64,000 nucleotides of DNA. It comes from Tritrichomonas musculus (lineage: Eukaryota; Parabasalia; Tritrichomonadida; Tritrichomonadidae). Each line of letters starts with the position of its first letter. The stretch's first letter is position 1. The notes under the pieces were generated by a model. The model was given only the letters and a program-made list of their open reading frames with translations, searched no databases and had not been told where the DNA came from. The DNA is taken from positions 5,394,001 through 5,458,000 of the forward strand of contig JAPFFF010000006.1 of the NCBI GenBank assembly GCA_039105265.1. The letters are read 5' to 3'. The translations under genes were made by a program, and so were the position numbers. This document shows, in pieces, positions 32,514-42,481 of the stretch.

Positions 32514-33050
32514 TTTTTATTTCAAAAAGTTATTTTGAATTCTGAATATCATCTAAACAAATACTTAAGATTGCAAATTTTATATATAATTATAACTTTT
32601 TTATTACTTAATAAATGTATATACCATTTAAAATTGATGAATATTTTGGAGCACTTATTTAAAGGTCATATCACACTCTCATATTGAAAAAGTTTTATAA
32701 AACATAATAGAGCACATTTCTTATAATTATCTTCTAAGCCTTCTTCATAATAATAATCTTCTGGATTTGCTGAATATGAATCTTCAGAATGTGGGAATTG
32801 AATGTTTTCATTAATTTTAACTTTCAATTTACCTAATAAAAAAATTTTTTTATTGAATTTCTCAGGATAATAAAAAAAAAAATTACCATTTATTTTAAAT
32901 TTACCTGATTTAGAGTGAAGGTTATAATGATAAAAAAAGTTTTTTTTAAGATATGTTTCTGTTTACTAATATCAATTAAGCATATTTTTTAAATAGATGC
33001 AAAATGGATTCTTTTGTTGTATATTGCAAAGGTGTTCTCCATAAAATTTT
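32514..33050. other. AT-rich intergenic DNA
   Basis: No intact gene. The minus strand between about 32940 and 33050 has weak coding character with stops, possibly the decayed end of the ankyrin fragment next to it. Confidence 0.4.
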
Positions 33051-33225
33051 TTATAGTAAAATCATACAAATTTTGCTTCTAATAGTATAAATTAAAAAAC
33101 AAGTGAACATCCTCTTTAAGTATAGTATTAATACCAAATTAATATCTTTTCTTTTTAATAAAGGTGTAATTATTTCTAAATTATTTTTTTCAACAGCAAG
33201 GTGTAACGGTGTTTTCTTATAGATT
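33051..33225 (-). pseudogene. Single ankyrin repeat in the wrong frame for the preceding gene
   Basis: Downstream of the minisatellite gene, the frame one step off reads IYKKTPLHLAVEKNNLEII then TPLLKRKDINL, a clear ankyrin repeat, and ends at 33051. It is in frame with a Lys/Thr-rich alternative reading of the minisatellite but not with the Glu/Lys reading used by the gene. A one-base indel between array and repeat would explain this. Confidence 0.6.
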
Positions 33226-35280
33226 TTAGATTTTTCCCTCTTTTTCAATTGCTTCCATTTCTTCTTTCTTAGTTGTTTCTGTATCTTCTTTTTCAGTTTC
33301 TTCTTTTTCGTCTTTTTCAGTTGCTTCTTTTTTGTCTTTTTCAGTTTCTTCTTTTTCGTCTTTTTCAGTTGCTTCTTTTTTGTCTTTTTCAGTTGCTTCT
33401 TTTTTGTCTTTTTCAGTTTCTTCTTTTTTGTCTTTTTCAGTTTCTTCTTTTTTGTCTTTTTCAGTTTCTTCTTTTTTGTCTTTTTCAGTTTCTTCTTTTT
33501 TGTCTTTTTCAGTTGCTTCTTTTTTGTCTTTTTCAGTTGCTTCTTTTTCGTCTTTTTCAGTTTCTTCTTTTTTGTCTTTTTCAGTTTCTTCTTTTTTGTC
33601 TTTTTCAGTTGCTTCTTTTTTGTCTTTTTCAGTTGCTTCTTTTTTGTCTTTTTTAGTTTCTTCTTTTTTGTCTTTTTCAGTTTCTTCTTTTTTGTCTTTT
33701 TCAGTTGCTTCTTTTTTGTCTTTTTCAGTTTCTTCTTTTTTGTCTTTTTCAGTTTCTTCTTTTTTGTCTTTTTCAGTTGCTTCTTTTTTGTCTTTTTCAG
33801 TTGCTTCTTTTTTGTCTTTTTCAGTTGCTTCTTTTTTGTCTTTTTCAGTTGCTTCTTTTTCGTCTTTTTCAGTTTCTTCTTTTTTGTCTTTTTCAGTTGC
33901 TTCTTTTTTGTCTTTTTCAGTTTCTTCTTTTTTGTCTTTTTCAGTTGCTTCTTTTTTGTCTTTTTCAGTTTCTTCTTTTTTGTCTTTTTCAGTTGCTTCT
34001 TTTTTGTCTTTTTCAGTTGCTTCTTTTTTGTCTTTTTCAGTTGCTTCTTTTTTGTCTTTTTCAGTTGCTTCTTTTTTGTCTTTTTCAGTTGCTTCTTTTT
34101 TGTCTTTTTCAGTTTCTTCTTTTTTGTCTTTTTCAGTTTCTTCTTTTTTGTCTTTTTCAGTTGCTTCTTTTTTGTCTTTTTCAGTTTCTTCTTTTTTGTC
34201 TTTTTCAGTTTCTTCTTTTTTTTCTTTTTCAGTTTCTTCTTTTTCGTCTTTTTCAGTTTCTTCTTTTTTGTCTTTTTCAGTTGCTTCTTTTTTGTCTTTT
34301 TCAGTTGCTTCTTTTTTGTCTTTTTCAGTTTCTTCTTTTTTGTCTTTTTCAGTTTCTTCTTTTTTGTCTTTTTCAGTTGCTTCTGTCTCTTCTTCTTCAA
34401 AAACATGGTTTATTTCTACTTTTCTTTTTGGGACATAATTTCTTTGACTTTGCTCATATGCCAATTCGTAATATAGCTTTGACTCATCGTCACATTGAAA
34501 TATTTGCCTTTCATCATGCGTGCCTGTCAGTTTCTCGTTATTACTAAATTTCATTCTCAAATAATTCCTGTAATTATCATTGCTACTTCTTTCCTCATCT
34601 GTTTTGAACAAATTTTTATATTTCCTTTTCACATCTTGCCTTAAAGATTCATCCAAACTGCTTTGCTTAATTTTTTGCATCTCATTTTGTGAGTGAAAAG
34701 TGCCTCTGATTATTTTGTTGATAATGAATCCATCTGACGAATGACCAGAAATTTTCCTTTTGGCTGAATTTTGGCAATTTTGATCAATATTTTTATTATA
34801 TGAAATTTTTGATCTTGGTGTGAAATGTGAATCTGATCTAGACCAACTTTTTGAATGTAAATCCGTTTTGGTTTCATTTAAATCATTTCTTTCTGAATGA
34901 AATGAATAGGAAGTAATGTCTAGAGATCTAATCACATTGTCAGAGACAGTTGATGATTGAACTCTAATATGCATTGATGAAGGTGACCTAGGCTTCGTGC
35001 TTTGCTTTTTCAATAATTCATTAGAGTCTGAATCATTTCTGTTTGATCGAAAATTCAATGATGATTTTGAAGATAACCTTGGTTTAGTATCGTTTAATTC
35101 ATATTTAAATGGTATTCTTAGTTTTTTTGATTCATTACCACGAGTATTTGCAATATAAGTAAAATATGGTACTGCAGCTGAAGGAACTGATGCAGATAGA
35201 GGGTTTTTTATTCCTTTTGGATTGTTTATATTACTTCTATTTATTCCTGATTCTCTAAATCTTTGAGAATCATAAAACAT
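33226..35280 (-). CDS. Protein with unique N-terminus and ~45 Glu/Lys octapeptide repeats
   Basis: 684 aa. Residues 1-300 are unique, Ser/Asn/Arg-rich and probably disordered (MFYDSQRFRESGINRSN; SAAVPYFTYIANTRGNES). From about 297 the protein consists of about 45 octapeptides KDKKE[EA]TE, a highly charged, likely single alpha-helix or coiled-coil rod. It ends EEMEAIEKEGKI. No catalytic domain is recognised. The N-terminus has balanced codons and reads as a true gene. Downstream ankyrin sequence in another frame suggests the original C-terminus was longer. Function unknown; a cytoskeletal or scaffold role is only a guess. Confidence 0.7.
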   Translation of the reverse strand: MFYDSQRFRESGINRSNINNPKGIKNPLSASVPSAAVPYFTYIANTRGNESKKLRIPFKYELNDTKPRLSSKSSLNFRSNRNDSDSNELLKKQSTKPRSPSSMHIRVQSSTVSDNVIRSLDITSYSFHSERNDLNETKTDLHSKSWSRSDSHFTPRSKISYNKNIDQNCQNSAKRKISGHSSDGFIINKIIRGTFHSQNEMQKIKQSSLDESLRQDVKRKYKNLFKTDEERSSNDNYRNYLRMKFSNNEKLTGTHDERQIFQCDDESKLYYELAYEQSQRNYVPKRKVEINHVFEEEETEATEKDKKEETEKDKKEETEKDKKEATEKDKKEATEKDKKEETEKDEKEETEKEKKEETEKDKKEETEKDKKEATEKDKKEETEKDKKEETEKDKKEATEKDKKEATEKDKKEATEKDKKEATEKDKKEATEKDKKEETEKDKKEATEKDKKEETEKDKKEATEKDKKEETEKDEKEATEKDKKEATEKDKKEATEKDKKEATEKDKKEETEKDKKEETEKDKKEATEKDKKEETEKDKKEETKKDKKEATEKDKKEATEKDKKEETEKDKKEETEKDEKEATEKDKKEATEKDKKEETEKDKKEETEKDKKEETEKDKKEETEKDKKEATEKDKKEATEKDEKEETEKDKKEATEKDEKEETEKEDTETTKKEEMEAIEKEGKI
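33297..34390 (-). repeat. 24-bp minisatellite, about 45 units
   Basis: The plus strand repeats TTTTTGTCTTTTTCAGT plus (T/G)(T/C)TTCT-type variants with a strict 24-bp period. Variants are mostly GTT/GCT (Glu/Ala) and TTG/TCG. Because 24 is a multiple of 3 and the unit lacks stops in most frames, long open frames appear on both strands; only the minus frame linked to the unique N-terminus is taken as real. The array is expected to vary in length between isolates. Confidence 0.9.
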
Positions 35281-35526
35281 TTTAATAATTTCTTTTTTTG
35301 TTAAGTTAAAAAAATTTTTTGTTAACTATAACAAAATATTCGTTATTTTCAAAATAAAAATGTCTAATGACAAAGAGCATTATAAAAATACTAATAAAAA
35401 TAAATATTTATATAAATATTTATATAACTAGATAATACCAACACAAGCTTACTCGATTTTTTTTTTTACATTTTAATTATATAAATGATACACCGATAAT
35501 AAGTCTCTATTAACTATTTTTAATTA

Positions 35527-36392
35527 TTACATTTTTGGTGGATTATTTGCAACTTTACAACTTCCAAGATAAGAACAGTCAATTGACTCAATTAATGAGC
35601 TGTAATTACTATCTGTGTCAACATCAACAAAAGAATTTTGTTCAAAATTTTTTATTGGAATTGATTTCACCAATATTTCTGGATACATTCCGAGTCCGAA
35701 GATGAGGGAAGCAATTGTGTTTGGCTTCTTAAATTTTGAGGGAATTTTTTTGCCATCTGAAAGAATCAATTTTTTGCCCTCATAAAAAGGATAGAAATTA
35801 TAATCGGCAGAATATTTGCTTCCGCAAGAAGAAATTTTTGTTTTGACTTTTTCAACCCATAGAATAAGTTGGTCTGACATATCAACTTTTTGAGTGATTT
35901 TTAAAAAGAAAAAATCTGCCTTGTAATCATTTGGATTAAAATTCGGTGGTTTGAGATCGGACTTCACTGGAAGAGCAATTCCCCTTTCAGAATAGCATGT
36001 ATAGTGCTTGCCCTTACTTCTTTTTTCTCTCATTGGAAAAAGAAGAAAAAATTATTTATTGGATGTGATGAATTTAAGGGTTCTGTAATTTGTGATAATA
36101 GATAATCTTCTTTAGTAATCATCTTAATAAAAACTCCTGAAAATACACATTCAACAATGTAAATCGTAGCGAATACGCACAATAAAAGAATTAGTATTTC
36201 TAAAAATAAGCTGGTTTGGTAAAAATTGTTATAAGCTCCAGATATAATAAAGCAGCCTAATGCAATTAATATAATATGTAATAAAAAATGGCTAACAACA
36301 ATTCCAATATATGGTTTTTCAAAATAATAATCGGAGTATTTTTTCTTATTATCGTTAATTTCTTTATATTGAACGACATAAAAAACAATCAT
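35527..36392 (-). CDS. Membrane protein of unknown family, split by a frameshift at a Phe/T-rich run
   Basis: From the ATG at 36392 (MIVFYVVQYKEINDNKKKYS) the first frame has two or three membrane helices (VSHFLLHIILIALGCFII; LFLEILILLLCVFATIYIV) and runs into SHPINNFFFFFQ, closing with TGA at 36030-36032. The second frame (ATG 36033) overlaps that stop and continues MREKRSKGKHYTCYSERG to NNPPKM at 35527. The split lies at a homopolymer-rich stretch and the two parts make sense together, so an indel or sequencing error is likely. The soluble part contains YKADFFFLKITQKVDMSDQL. No family recognised. Confidence 0.5.
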
Positions 36393-36650
36393 GTCTATAA
36401 TTGCAAGTATCTTTTTGGAAAAAAGATGAATTTCAACAACAACAAAAAAAAAAAAAGCTCTCAAAAAGTGAAAATAGAAAAAAAGATAAGTTCAAATAGA
36501 AAAAATTACTATTAAAAAGAGAAATGCTTTTATGATCATTGATATCCAATTGTTTAGTTTGTATAATAAAAATTAATAGTTTTTTAATGGCCTTTATTAA
36601 TTGGCGTCAAGCGATGATGAGCGAAACGATTCATCATAGAAAACTGAATA

Positions 36651-38648
36651 TTATATTTTGGTTTCATCAAATAATAAGAAATTATCTTTTATCTGTGCAT
36701 CAAAATCATCAACATCAAACTCTATTAAATCATCAAAATCATAAAAATCATAAAAATCATTATCAAATGCAAAATTATCATCATGTGCGTTATTTTCAAA
36801 TGGATAAGCAATTTCTACAAATTTTATTCTTCTTAATTTAAAAAAGTCTCTGTCTAATGGTCTTCCATTAGCTGAATATACACCAATTTCTTTCAAAGAT
36901 CTGCATTCAAAAATAGAACTTGGACTAAGATTCATTAATGAAAATGGAATTGACAAAATTGAAAGCTTTGTGCAACTTTTAAATGCTGCTTTACTTATTG
37001 TATTAACTGATTCAGGAATTATCAATTTCGGTAATGAACAGCATTTTTCAAAACAATGTTGACTGATTATTCTAATTGATCTTGAAAGTTTTACATATGT
37101 TAAAGATGAGCAATTTGAAAAGCATCCATCACCAATTTGTTTTACTGAATCAGGAATTATTATTTCTTTCAATGCTGAACATTTACTGAAGCAGTTATCG
37201 CCAATAGACTCAACTGATTTTGGAATTTTGAATGTTTCCAATGATGTGCATTCATTAAATGTACAATTTCCAATTGATTTAATTGTTTGAGGAAATATCG
37301 CTTCTGTTAACAATTTGCATCCTTCGAAACAACCATCGCAGATATGAGTAACTGATTCAGGAATTGTTATTTTCGTTAATGATGGTATATCTTTGAAATA
37401 AATTTGGTTTATACTAGAAACAAACGATGGTATTTTGAACTCAGTCAATTCGCATTCATTTTTAATGCAAAATGAATCTTTTTCAATTCCTTCTAGTGAA
37501 AGTAAAATATTCATTGTTATTTCAATGTTTTTTTCTTTCATTGCCAAATGAAGCAATTTTAAAAATGACTTTTTAATCCGTGAAACTTCTAAATGAGGCT
37601 TGACAAGTTCTTCGTAATCATATCTGAATAAATTATTTGTTGTGTGTTCATTAAAAACCAATTCTTTTGGGAAGAAAGCATAATTGTAATAACAAAAGAT
37701 ATTTTCTAAAATTTTCTTGTCAATAATGCTTTGTGAATAATAACTAGATTTTGGAAGATTATTAATGAAATAATTGGCAAAGTGATTGTGATGGCATTTG
37801 ATTGATTCAATAATGCAATTAATATGTGTATCAGATGAAAATTTAAGTTCATTATTTTCAAGAATGTGAATTAGTTCAGCGTTGTCGCTATGAATTGCAT
37901 AAAGCCATAATGATGGCGTCATTTCAACTTCATTCTGAATTAAAAATCTGAAAATTTGAATTGACCCAAAAAATGCTGCATATTCAATTAATGAGACGTC
38001 CTTCTTGTTTAAGAAAGTGTTTGTCTCAAAAATTGATTGTGGAACGGAGTTTTTTAATGGATAATTTGTTTTGGTTATATATGTTGTAAAGTCAATAATA
38101 AAATCATCGCGGATTAAACTGCAAATATAAGAATCATTTTCTCCAATTTTACGTTTTTCGTCGAATATTTGTTGATCAATCTCGATATTTTTTTTTTCAA
38201 TTTCTTGTAATTTTTCTTTTCCATTGTTAGTAAATGATTTGATTTCTGGATAAAAATAAGATTGGTAATCAAAATCTGACTTAATCAAAAAATTATAAAT
38301 ATATTCATTCATCGTTATTATTCCATCTGTAAAAAGAATTAACAGGATTCGCTTGTTGTCAATAAAATGATTAAATAATCTGTTATTTGAAAAAGCTTCC
38401 TTTATCTGATCTTTAAAATGAATAAAAACTTGTTCTATTTTGCTGAAAAATGTTTCATTTCGTCTATGATTTTCTGATATTGATTTAATAAAATGAATTA
38501 ATGCCCGTATTTCTTCAGGTTTATTTGGAATTAAATTTTTTTCTAATATCTCAATCAGACATGAATAATCAGGATCGTAACCTTCCTCTTTTTCTATATA
38601 TTCAAGAAATTCTTCTTGAAAATCCTTTTTGTTATTTACATATTGCAT
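36651..38648 (-). CDS. DUF3447 domain plus BspA-type LRR protein
   Basis: 665 aa, intact. Residues about 1-330 are the DUF3447-family domain (NHRRNETFFSKIEQVF, NKRILLILFTDGIITMNEYI, FDEKRKIGENDSYICSLIRD, SLIEYAAFFGSIQIFRFL, LWLYAIHSDNAELIHILE, IESIKCHHNHFANYF). After a short ankyrin-like link (LLHLAMKEKNIEITMNIL), about seven LRR_5 repeats follow (SLTKITIPESVTHICDG, CFEGCKLLTEAIFPQTIKSI, ALKEIIIPDSVKQIGDG). The acidic tail is Phe/Asp-rich (DFYDFYDFDDLIEFDVDD). No signal peptide. It shows the complete architecture for the broken gene at 48435-50937. A protein-interaction scaffold is inferred. Confidence 0.85.
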   Translation of the reverse strand: MQYVNNKKDFQEEFLEYIEKEEGYDPDYSCLIEILEKNLIPNKPEEIRALIHFIKSISENHRRNETFFSKIEQVFIHFKDQIKEAFSNNRLFNHFIDNKRILLILFTDGIITMNEYIYNFLIKSDFDYQSYFYPEIKSFTNNGKEKLQEIEKKNIEIDQQIFDEKRKIGENDSYICSLIRDDFIIDFTTYITKTNYPLKNSVPQSIFETNTFLNKKDVSLIEYAAFFGSIQIFRFLIQNEVEMTPSLWLYAIHSDNAELIHILENNELKFSSDTHINCIIESIKCHHNHFANYFINNLPKSSYYSQSIIDKKILENIFCYYNYAFFPKELVFNEHTTNNLFRYDYEELVKPHLEVSRIKKSFLKLLHLAMKEKNIEITMNILLSLEGIEKDSFCIKNECELTEFKIPSFVSSINQIYFKDIPSLTKITIPESVTHICDGCFEGCKLLTEAIFPQTIKSIGNCTFNECTSLETFKIPKSVESIGDNCFSKCSALKEIIIPDSVKQIGDGCFSNCSSLTYVKLSRSIRIISQHCFEKCCSLPKLIIPESVNTISKAAFKSCTKLSILSIPFSLMNLSPSSIFECRSLKEIGVYSANGRPLDRDFFKLRRIKFVEIAYPFENNAHDDNFAFDNDFYDFYDFDDLIEFDVDDFDAQIKDNFLLFDETKI

Positions 38649-39138
38649 TATATTAATAAATGATTTGCTTTGACTTTTTCTTATTCAATTGAAAACGAGT
38701 ATGTTGAAAATTTTCGACAAAAATTTTATAATAAAAATTCAACTTTTCTCAATACTTTTTGGTTAAACATTCATCATTTTTTAAAATAATTTATAAAACC
38801 AATTAAAACATTGATTTGTTTTAAAATAATAAAGAAAATTATTATTCACATCAAGAAAAATATATATTATTATTAACAAAAGAAAAAATGAAAATTTTCC
38901 AAAAAAATATTTCACAATTTTTTTATAATCACGAAATATATATATATAAAATGTGCCAGCAAACTTTAAAACCTATTATAACGTAGGAAACTTTCGAATT
39001 TTGGGGAAATACTTCGAAATTATTATATTATAATTACTTGAAGTAAATAGCCAATAAGAAATTTGGAAATAAAGACACTTGGTTTTATTTGCTACAATTT
39101 ACTTAAAATCGTATCAACTATATTGATACATTGCTTTG
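38649..39138. other. AT-rich intergenic DNA with a 22-bp direct repeat
   Basis: No gene seen. GCTACAATTTACTTAAAATC occurs at about 39090-39109 and 39139-39158 with differing next bases, the second copy entering the LRR relic. Confidence 0.5.
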
Positions 39139-39139
39139 T

Positions 39140-39448
39140 TTAGCTACAATTTACTTAAAATCGAATCTTGTCAAATTAGAAGATGGCTGGTGTCATAACA
39201 CTGAACATTTAACATCATTTGATATTGATTCAATGAACAAAAATTATATAAATTATGGCGATCTGTTTATTCTTGGAAAATCGTCACCTGAAAATGAAAG
39301 TTATGACGTTCTTGTCTTTGCAATTCGTGATATTGAATATGCAAAAATTCCTGACTTTATAAGAATCATTGGACCATATTCATTTCAAGATTGCAATTGT
39401 ATTGAATCAATTGAATACTTATTCTCATTTGATTTTTTGTTTTTTTGA
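39140..39448 (+). pseudogene. BspA-type LRR relic similar to the LRR-kinase N-terminus
   Basis: Open frame without ATG: DGWCHNTEHLTSFDIDSMN, LFILGKSSPENESYDVLVFA, IRDIEYAKIPDFIRIIGPYS, FQDCNCIESIE. The middle closely parallels the kinase gene at 15267-17483 (DFDVLVFCLRDAKYFRIPSY). It then runs into low-complexity Phe/Leu and a stop. It is a fragment with no kinase domain attached. Confidence 0.65.
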
Positions 39449-39818
39449 TCAAAGATAATTCTTTTCAAAAATTTTTATTTCAAGGATTTGTCAGCGGAAA
39501 AGTATTGTATAGAATATGATAATAATATTTATTGATATTAAAATGAATTTCATGACAGTTTTTTTTAATGAGATAATTTGCTATTTCATGATTAAAAAAG
39601 AATTTCATATTTATATTTGGCCAATTGATATTGTCGTATGATATAAAACAAAATAAACTTATAATGAAATGATTTCGATGACTGCTTAATGTAGAAAAAC
39701 CCAAAGAAATAATAAACGGCTTTTAACGTAAGAAATTTACACTTTTTTGGACCGACTTTAATTCAAAAAGTTTGAAATTTAGTAAAATTGAGAAAACTTA
39801 CTGAAATAAAGTGATTAT
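39449..39818. other. Intergenic DNA
   Basis: Nothing supported. A 74-codon minus frame (39480-39704) lacks a recognisable pattern. Confidence 0.4.
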
Positions 39819-41308
39819 ATGCTTTCTACAATCCAAAAATCAGTAGGGTTAGAGGAAAAAGCAGATTTTATTTACAAAACTAAGCATTACCAATACGATG
39901 TTAGATATTCTGTTCATTCTTCAGATTATCTTTGGGATAACATAATCACTATTCTTAACCAACGCGAAATAGCGCTAATTGACAACGAAAACGACACCAA
40001 TTTTTCAGATAAATCGATTTATGAGTTTATTTCTTATTTATAAGAACCAAATTCTGGTATCATCAGTAATGAAAATGTTTATACATTTAAATTATTAAAT
40101 GAAAAATACAAAATCAAAAACTTAAAAATGCAAATAGACGAATACATTCAAGAGCACAAACTTGAATTAATTATTCTTATAATTTTAGAAAAAGGTAGTA
40201 TGACAAATGAAGATATCGAAGCTGTTGTCAACCGTTTATTCACTTTTATCAATAATGGCCATTTACTTTTGCTTAAAATTGAGTTTATTGACCAAATTCT
40301 CAAATACTACAGAGATAAAATGCCAGATGACGACATTAAAAATGAAAGAATTTTGATGAACTTTTTCATTGATTGTTTGGCCCATTATGGTGAGCCTGCC
40401 TCAATTCTATTCAAGTATGTAAACTTCAAAAAGGTTGGTGCAGAATGTTTGTCCTGCATCATGCAAGACTACGCAGACACATTCAACTTCAAATGCATCC
40501 CAAATGACGTAATAAAAATTTTGTGTTTTTCGTATGCAAAAGTAGAACCGAAAGAAGATGAAATCGAGTTCGATTTCCAGAAGGTAAAGAATTTGAAGGC
40601 ATCATGCGATATTTGACCAATAAAACGGGTTGCAACATTCACGATAACGGAACAATTGAAATTACGTCAAATTCCATTTATAATAATTCATATCATCCAA
40701 AGAATCTCGTTGATTATGGAAGTGAAAGCAAATACTATCAATCAGATAACATATCGGATGGCATGATCAATTTCGATTTCAAAGACAGGTCTATTCAACT
40801 AAAAAGCTATGCAATCAAATCTCATAAATATGACCACAGTGGTATAGAAAATATTCCTAATTGGGTCATTGAAGTTTCGAATGATAATTCAAAGTGGATT
40901 GAAGTTGATTCACACAGAGATGATTCAGCATTGAACAGTCAAAATTACACAGCAGTTTTCAATGTTAAAAGTCCGCAAAATCAATTTTATCAATATATTC
41001 GACTTCGTCATACCGGATTCGCGTGTTCCAGCGGTGGTACTTGTTATTTTATGGCATTCCAATTCATCGAATTTTTTGGTAAACTCAGACAGCAGCTTCC
41101 ACCAAAAGAAGATATTAGATTCAAAACTCAAAAAGGTAATATTGAAATAAATAACATATATGAAGAGGAAGAAGAAGATCCTGATCTTAAGGAAGAAGAT
41201 ATAATTATAATAATATGTCAATCGAATGTATCACGAAGTAGGGCTATTGAAGCTTTACGTGAAGCAAATGGAGACCTTGTTGCAGCAGTTATGAATTTAG
41301 CTTTATAG
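39819..41308 (+). pseudogene. BTB-like/F5-8C protein fused to a NAC-alpha-type UBA, broken by one stop and one frameshift
   Basis: The first segment starts MLSTIQKSVGLEEKADFIYK and includes the BTB/BACK-like SIYEFISYL; TAA (40041-40043) interrupts, and the same frame continues EPNSGIISNENVYTFKLLNE through KYKIKNLKMQIDEYIQEH to 40616. Near 40590-40605 the frame shifts to FEGIMRYLTNKTG then GTIEITSNSI, an F5/8C (discoidin-like) domain with NLVDYGSESKYYQSDN, IPNWVIEVSNDNSKWIEVD and YQYIRLRHTGFACSSGGT. After an acidic EEEEEDPDLKEED the protein ends ICQSNVSRSRAIEALREANG then DLVAAVMNLAL, which matches the UBA of NAC-alpha (VMSQANVSRAKAVRALK..NGDIV.AIM). The NAC beta-barrel itself is absent. The two breaks suggest a pseudogene. 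Confidence 0.65.
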
Positions 41309-41355
41309 TCAAGTATTTACATGTGATCTGGAAAATTTCAACAATTTTTAGTAAA

Positions 41356-41672
41356 TATTTTTATAACGTTTGTTATTTAATTCCAGGATGTTTATTTTAT
41401 TCCAGGATAACCGTTTAAGATGGTTTAATATTTAACCATGTCGATTATCAACCAAAATATAATTCAAAAATTGAATTAAAAACGATCAATCATCCTGGGA
41501 TTATAATTGAGAAGGAAAAATTTGAATAAAAAAGGTAAGGAAAAAATCAAAAATTTTTAAAAAAAATACGAACTTTTTATATGAGCTTAATGAAATTTTA
41601 TTATAAAAAAACGGTTATCCTGGAATAAAATTAAAATTCTTGAAAAAAATTATAAACGTTATATATTTTACA
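41356..41672. mobile_element. 317-bp MITE, 53-bp TIRs, 10-bp target duplication (MULE-like)
   Basis: The arms at 41364-41416 and 41609-41661 (reverse complement) match at 45 of 53 positions without gaps, both ending ATTTTATTCCAGGATAACCG. TTTTAGTAAA flanks the element directly at 41346-41355 and 41673-41682. The interior has no gene but contains a near-palindrome ATGGTTTAATATTTAACCAT. Long TIRs with about 10-bp duplications are typical of MULE-derived MITEs; the superfamily is inferred. Confidence 0.82.
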
Positions 41673-41721
41673 TTTTAGTAAAAAAAATTCATTATTTTGA
41701 TTAAAACATATGTTGGCATAC

Positions 41722-42212
41722 TTACACGTAGAAGAAGCACGCATGCAGGTTCTCCAATAGAAGATCTGAGAATATTTTACTTAAATAAGCGCAGATCTTC
41801 TTTTGGAAATGTTGTTTACTTTCATTTGAATATCTAGATAAATCAAGAACATTGATTTCAAATGATATCCTGAATTCATCAAGTTTGCCTTCAATTGACA
41901 ATTCTTGTTGCAATGACCCCTATCAAACATTATAATTAATGTTGCTTCTGAATCTTGACAAGTTCAGTGAACATCTTTTGCACATCTTTTTTTGGGTAGC
42001 TTGATAGAAATTTAAGATTCCAAATCCTTTTTATAAGAATCAGTATCATTTATATTATAAAAAATTTTACTGACCACAAACGAAACTTTTTCAGAGGTCC
42101 TGAAAAAATTGAATGAAATGTGGTTAGTCATGGAGTTAACCAAATGTGAATAGTTTATCTCCCTTGTGAAGTCGACAAGAGTCCTAAAGCAAATATCACT
42201 GATCGGCATCAT
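41722..42212 (-). pseudogene. Decayed gene of unknown family
   Basis: Two open pieces on the minus strand (42212-42012, MMPISDICFRTLVDFTREIN; 41913-41722, QELSIEGKLDEFRISFEINV then NESKQHFQKKICAYLSKIF) with coding-like composition are separated by stops and frame changes (CAKDVH, SEATLIIMFDRG). They probably come from one gene. No domain identified. Confidence 0.4.
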
Positions 42213-42481
42213 TGCTAGTTGTCAACAAAGTATTGAAATTTATAAATAATGGCTATCTTTTCAAAATTATATAATTTATATACAGAGGCTATATAAAACA
42301 CCCTGCTGGAGACGGACCGCAACAGAAACTTTTCGGTTTGCTGTTAGAATCGAACAATTGCTAACAAATTAAACCAAAACATGTTTTTCAAATGAAAAAT
42401 ACAAAAAAAAAAAAAAAAAAAAAATAACCAATTCAAATTGCGCTATGTTTTACTAATTTTCAATTTTTGAAAATAATAAAT
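42213..42481. other. GC-richer hairpin and a poly-A run downstream of the GH3 relic
   Basis: Positions about 42300-42350 are unusually GC-rich and can pair: AACAGAAAC with GGTTTGCTGTT. A run of about 24 A follows (42400-42423). No tRNA fold could be made from it. Confidence 0.35.

Noticed and set aside
33273..34547. Long plus-strand frames rich in Ser/Phe or Leu/Phe/Cys
   Set aside because: They are read-through of the 24-bp minisatellite, which lacks stops in most frames; only the minus frame has a non-repetitive coding N-terminus.
35527..36392. Two overlapping genes with ATGA stop-start coupling
   Set aside because: Such coupling is prokaryotic; one gene with an indel at a T-rich run is more plausible.
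42300..42350. GC-richer stretch as a possible tRNA or small RNA
   Set aside because: A short hairpin can be drawn but no cloverleaf, box A/B pair or pol III terminator fits.
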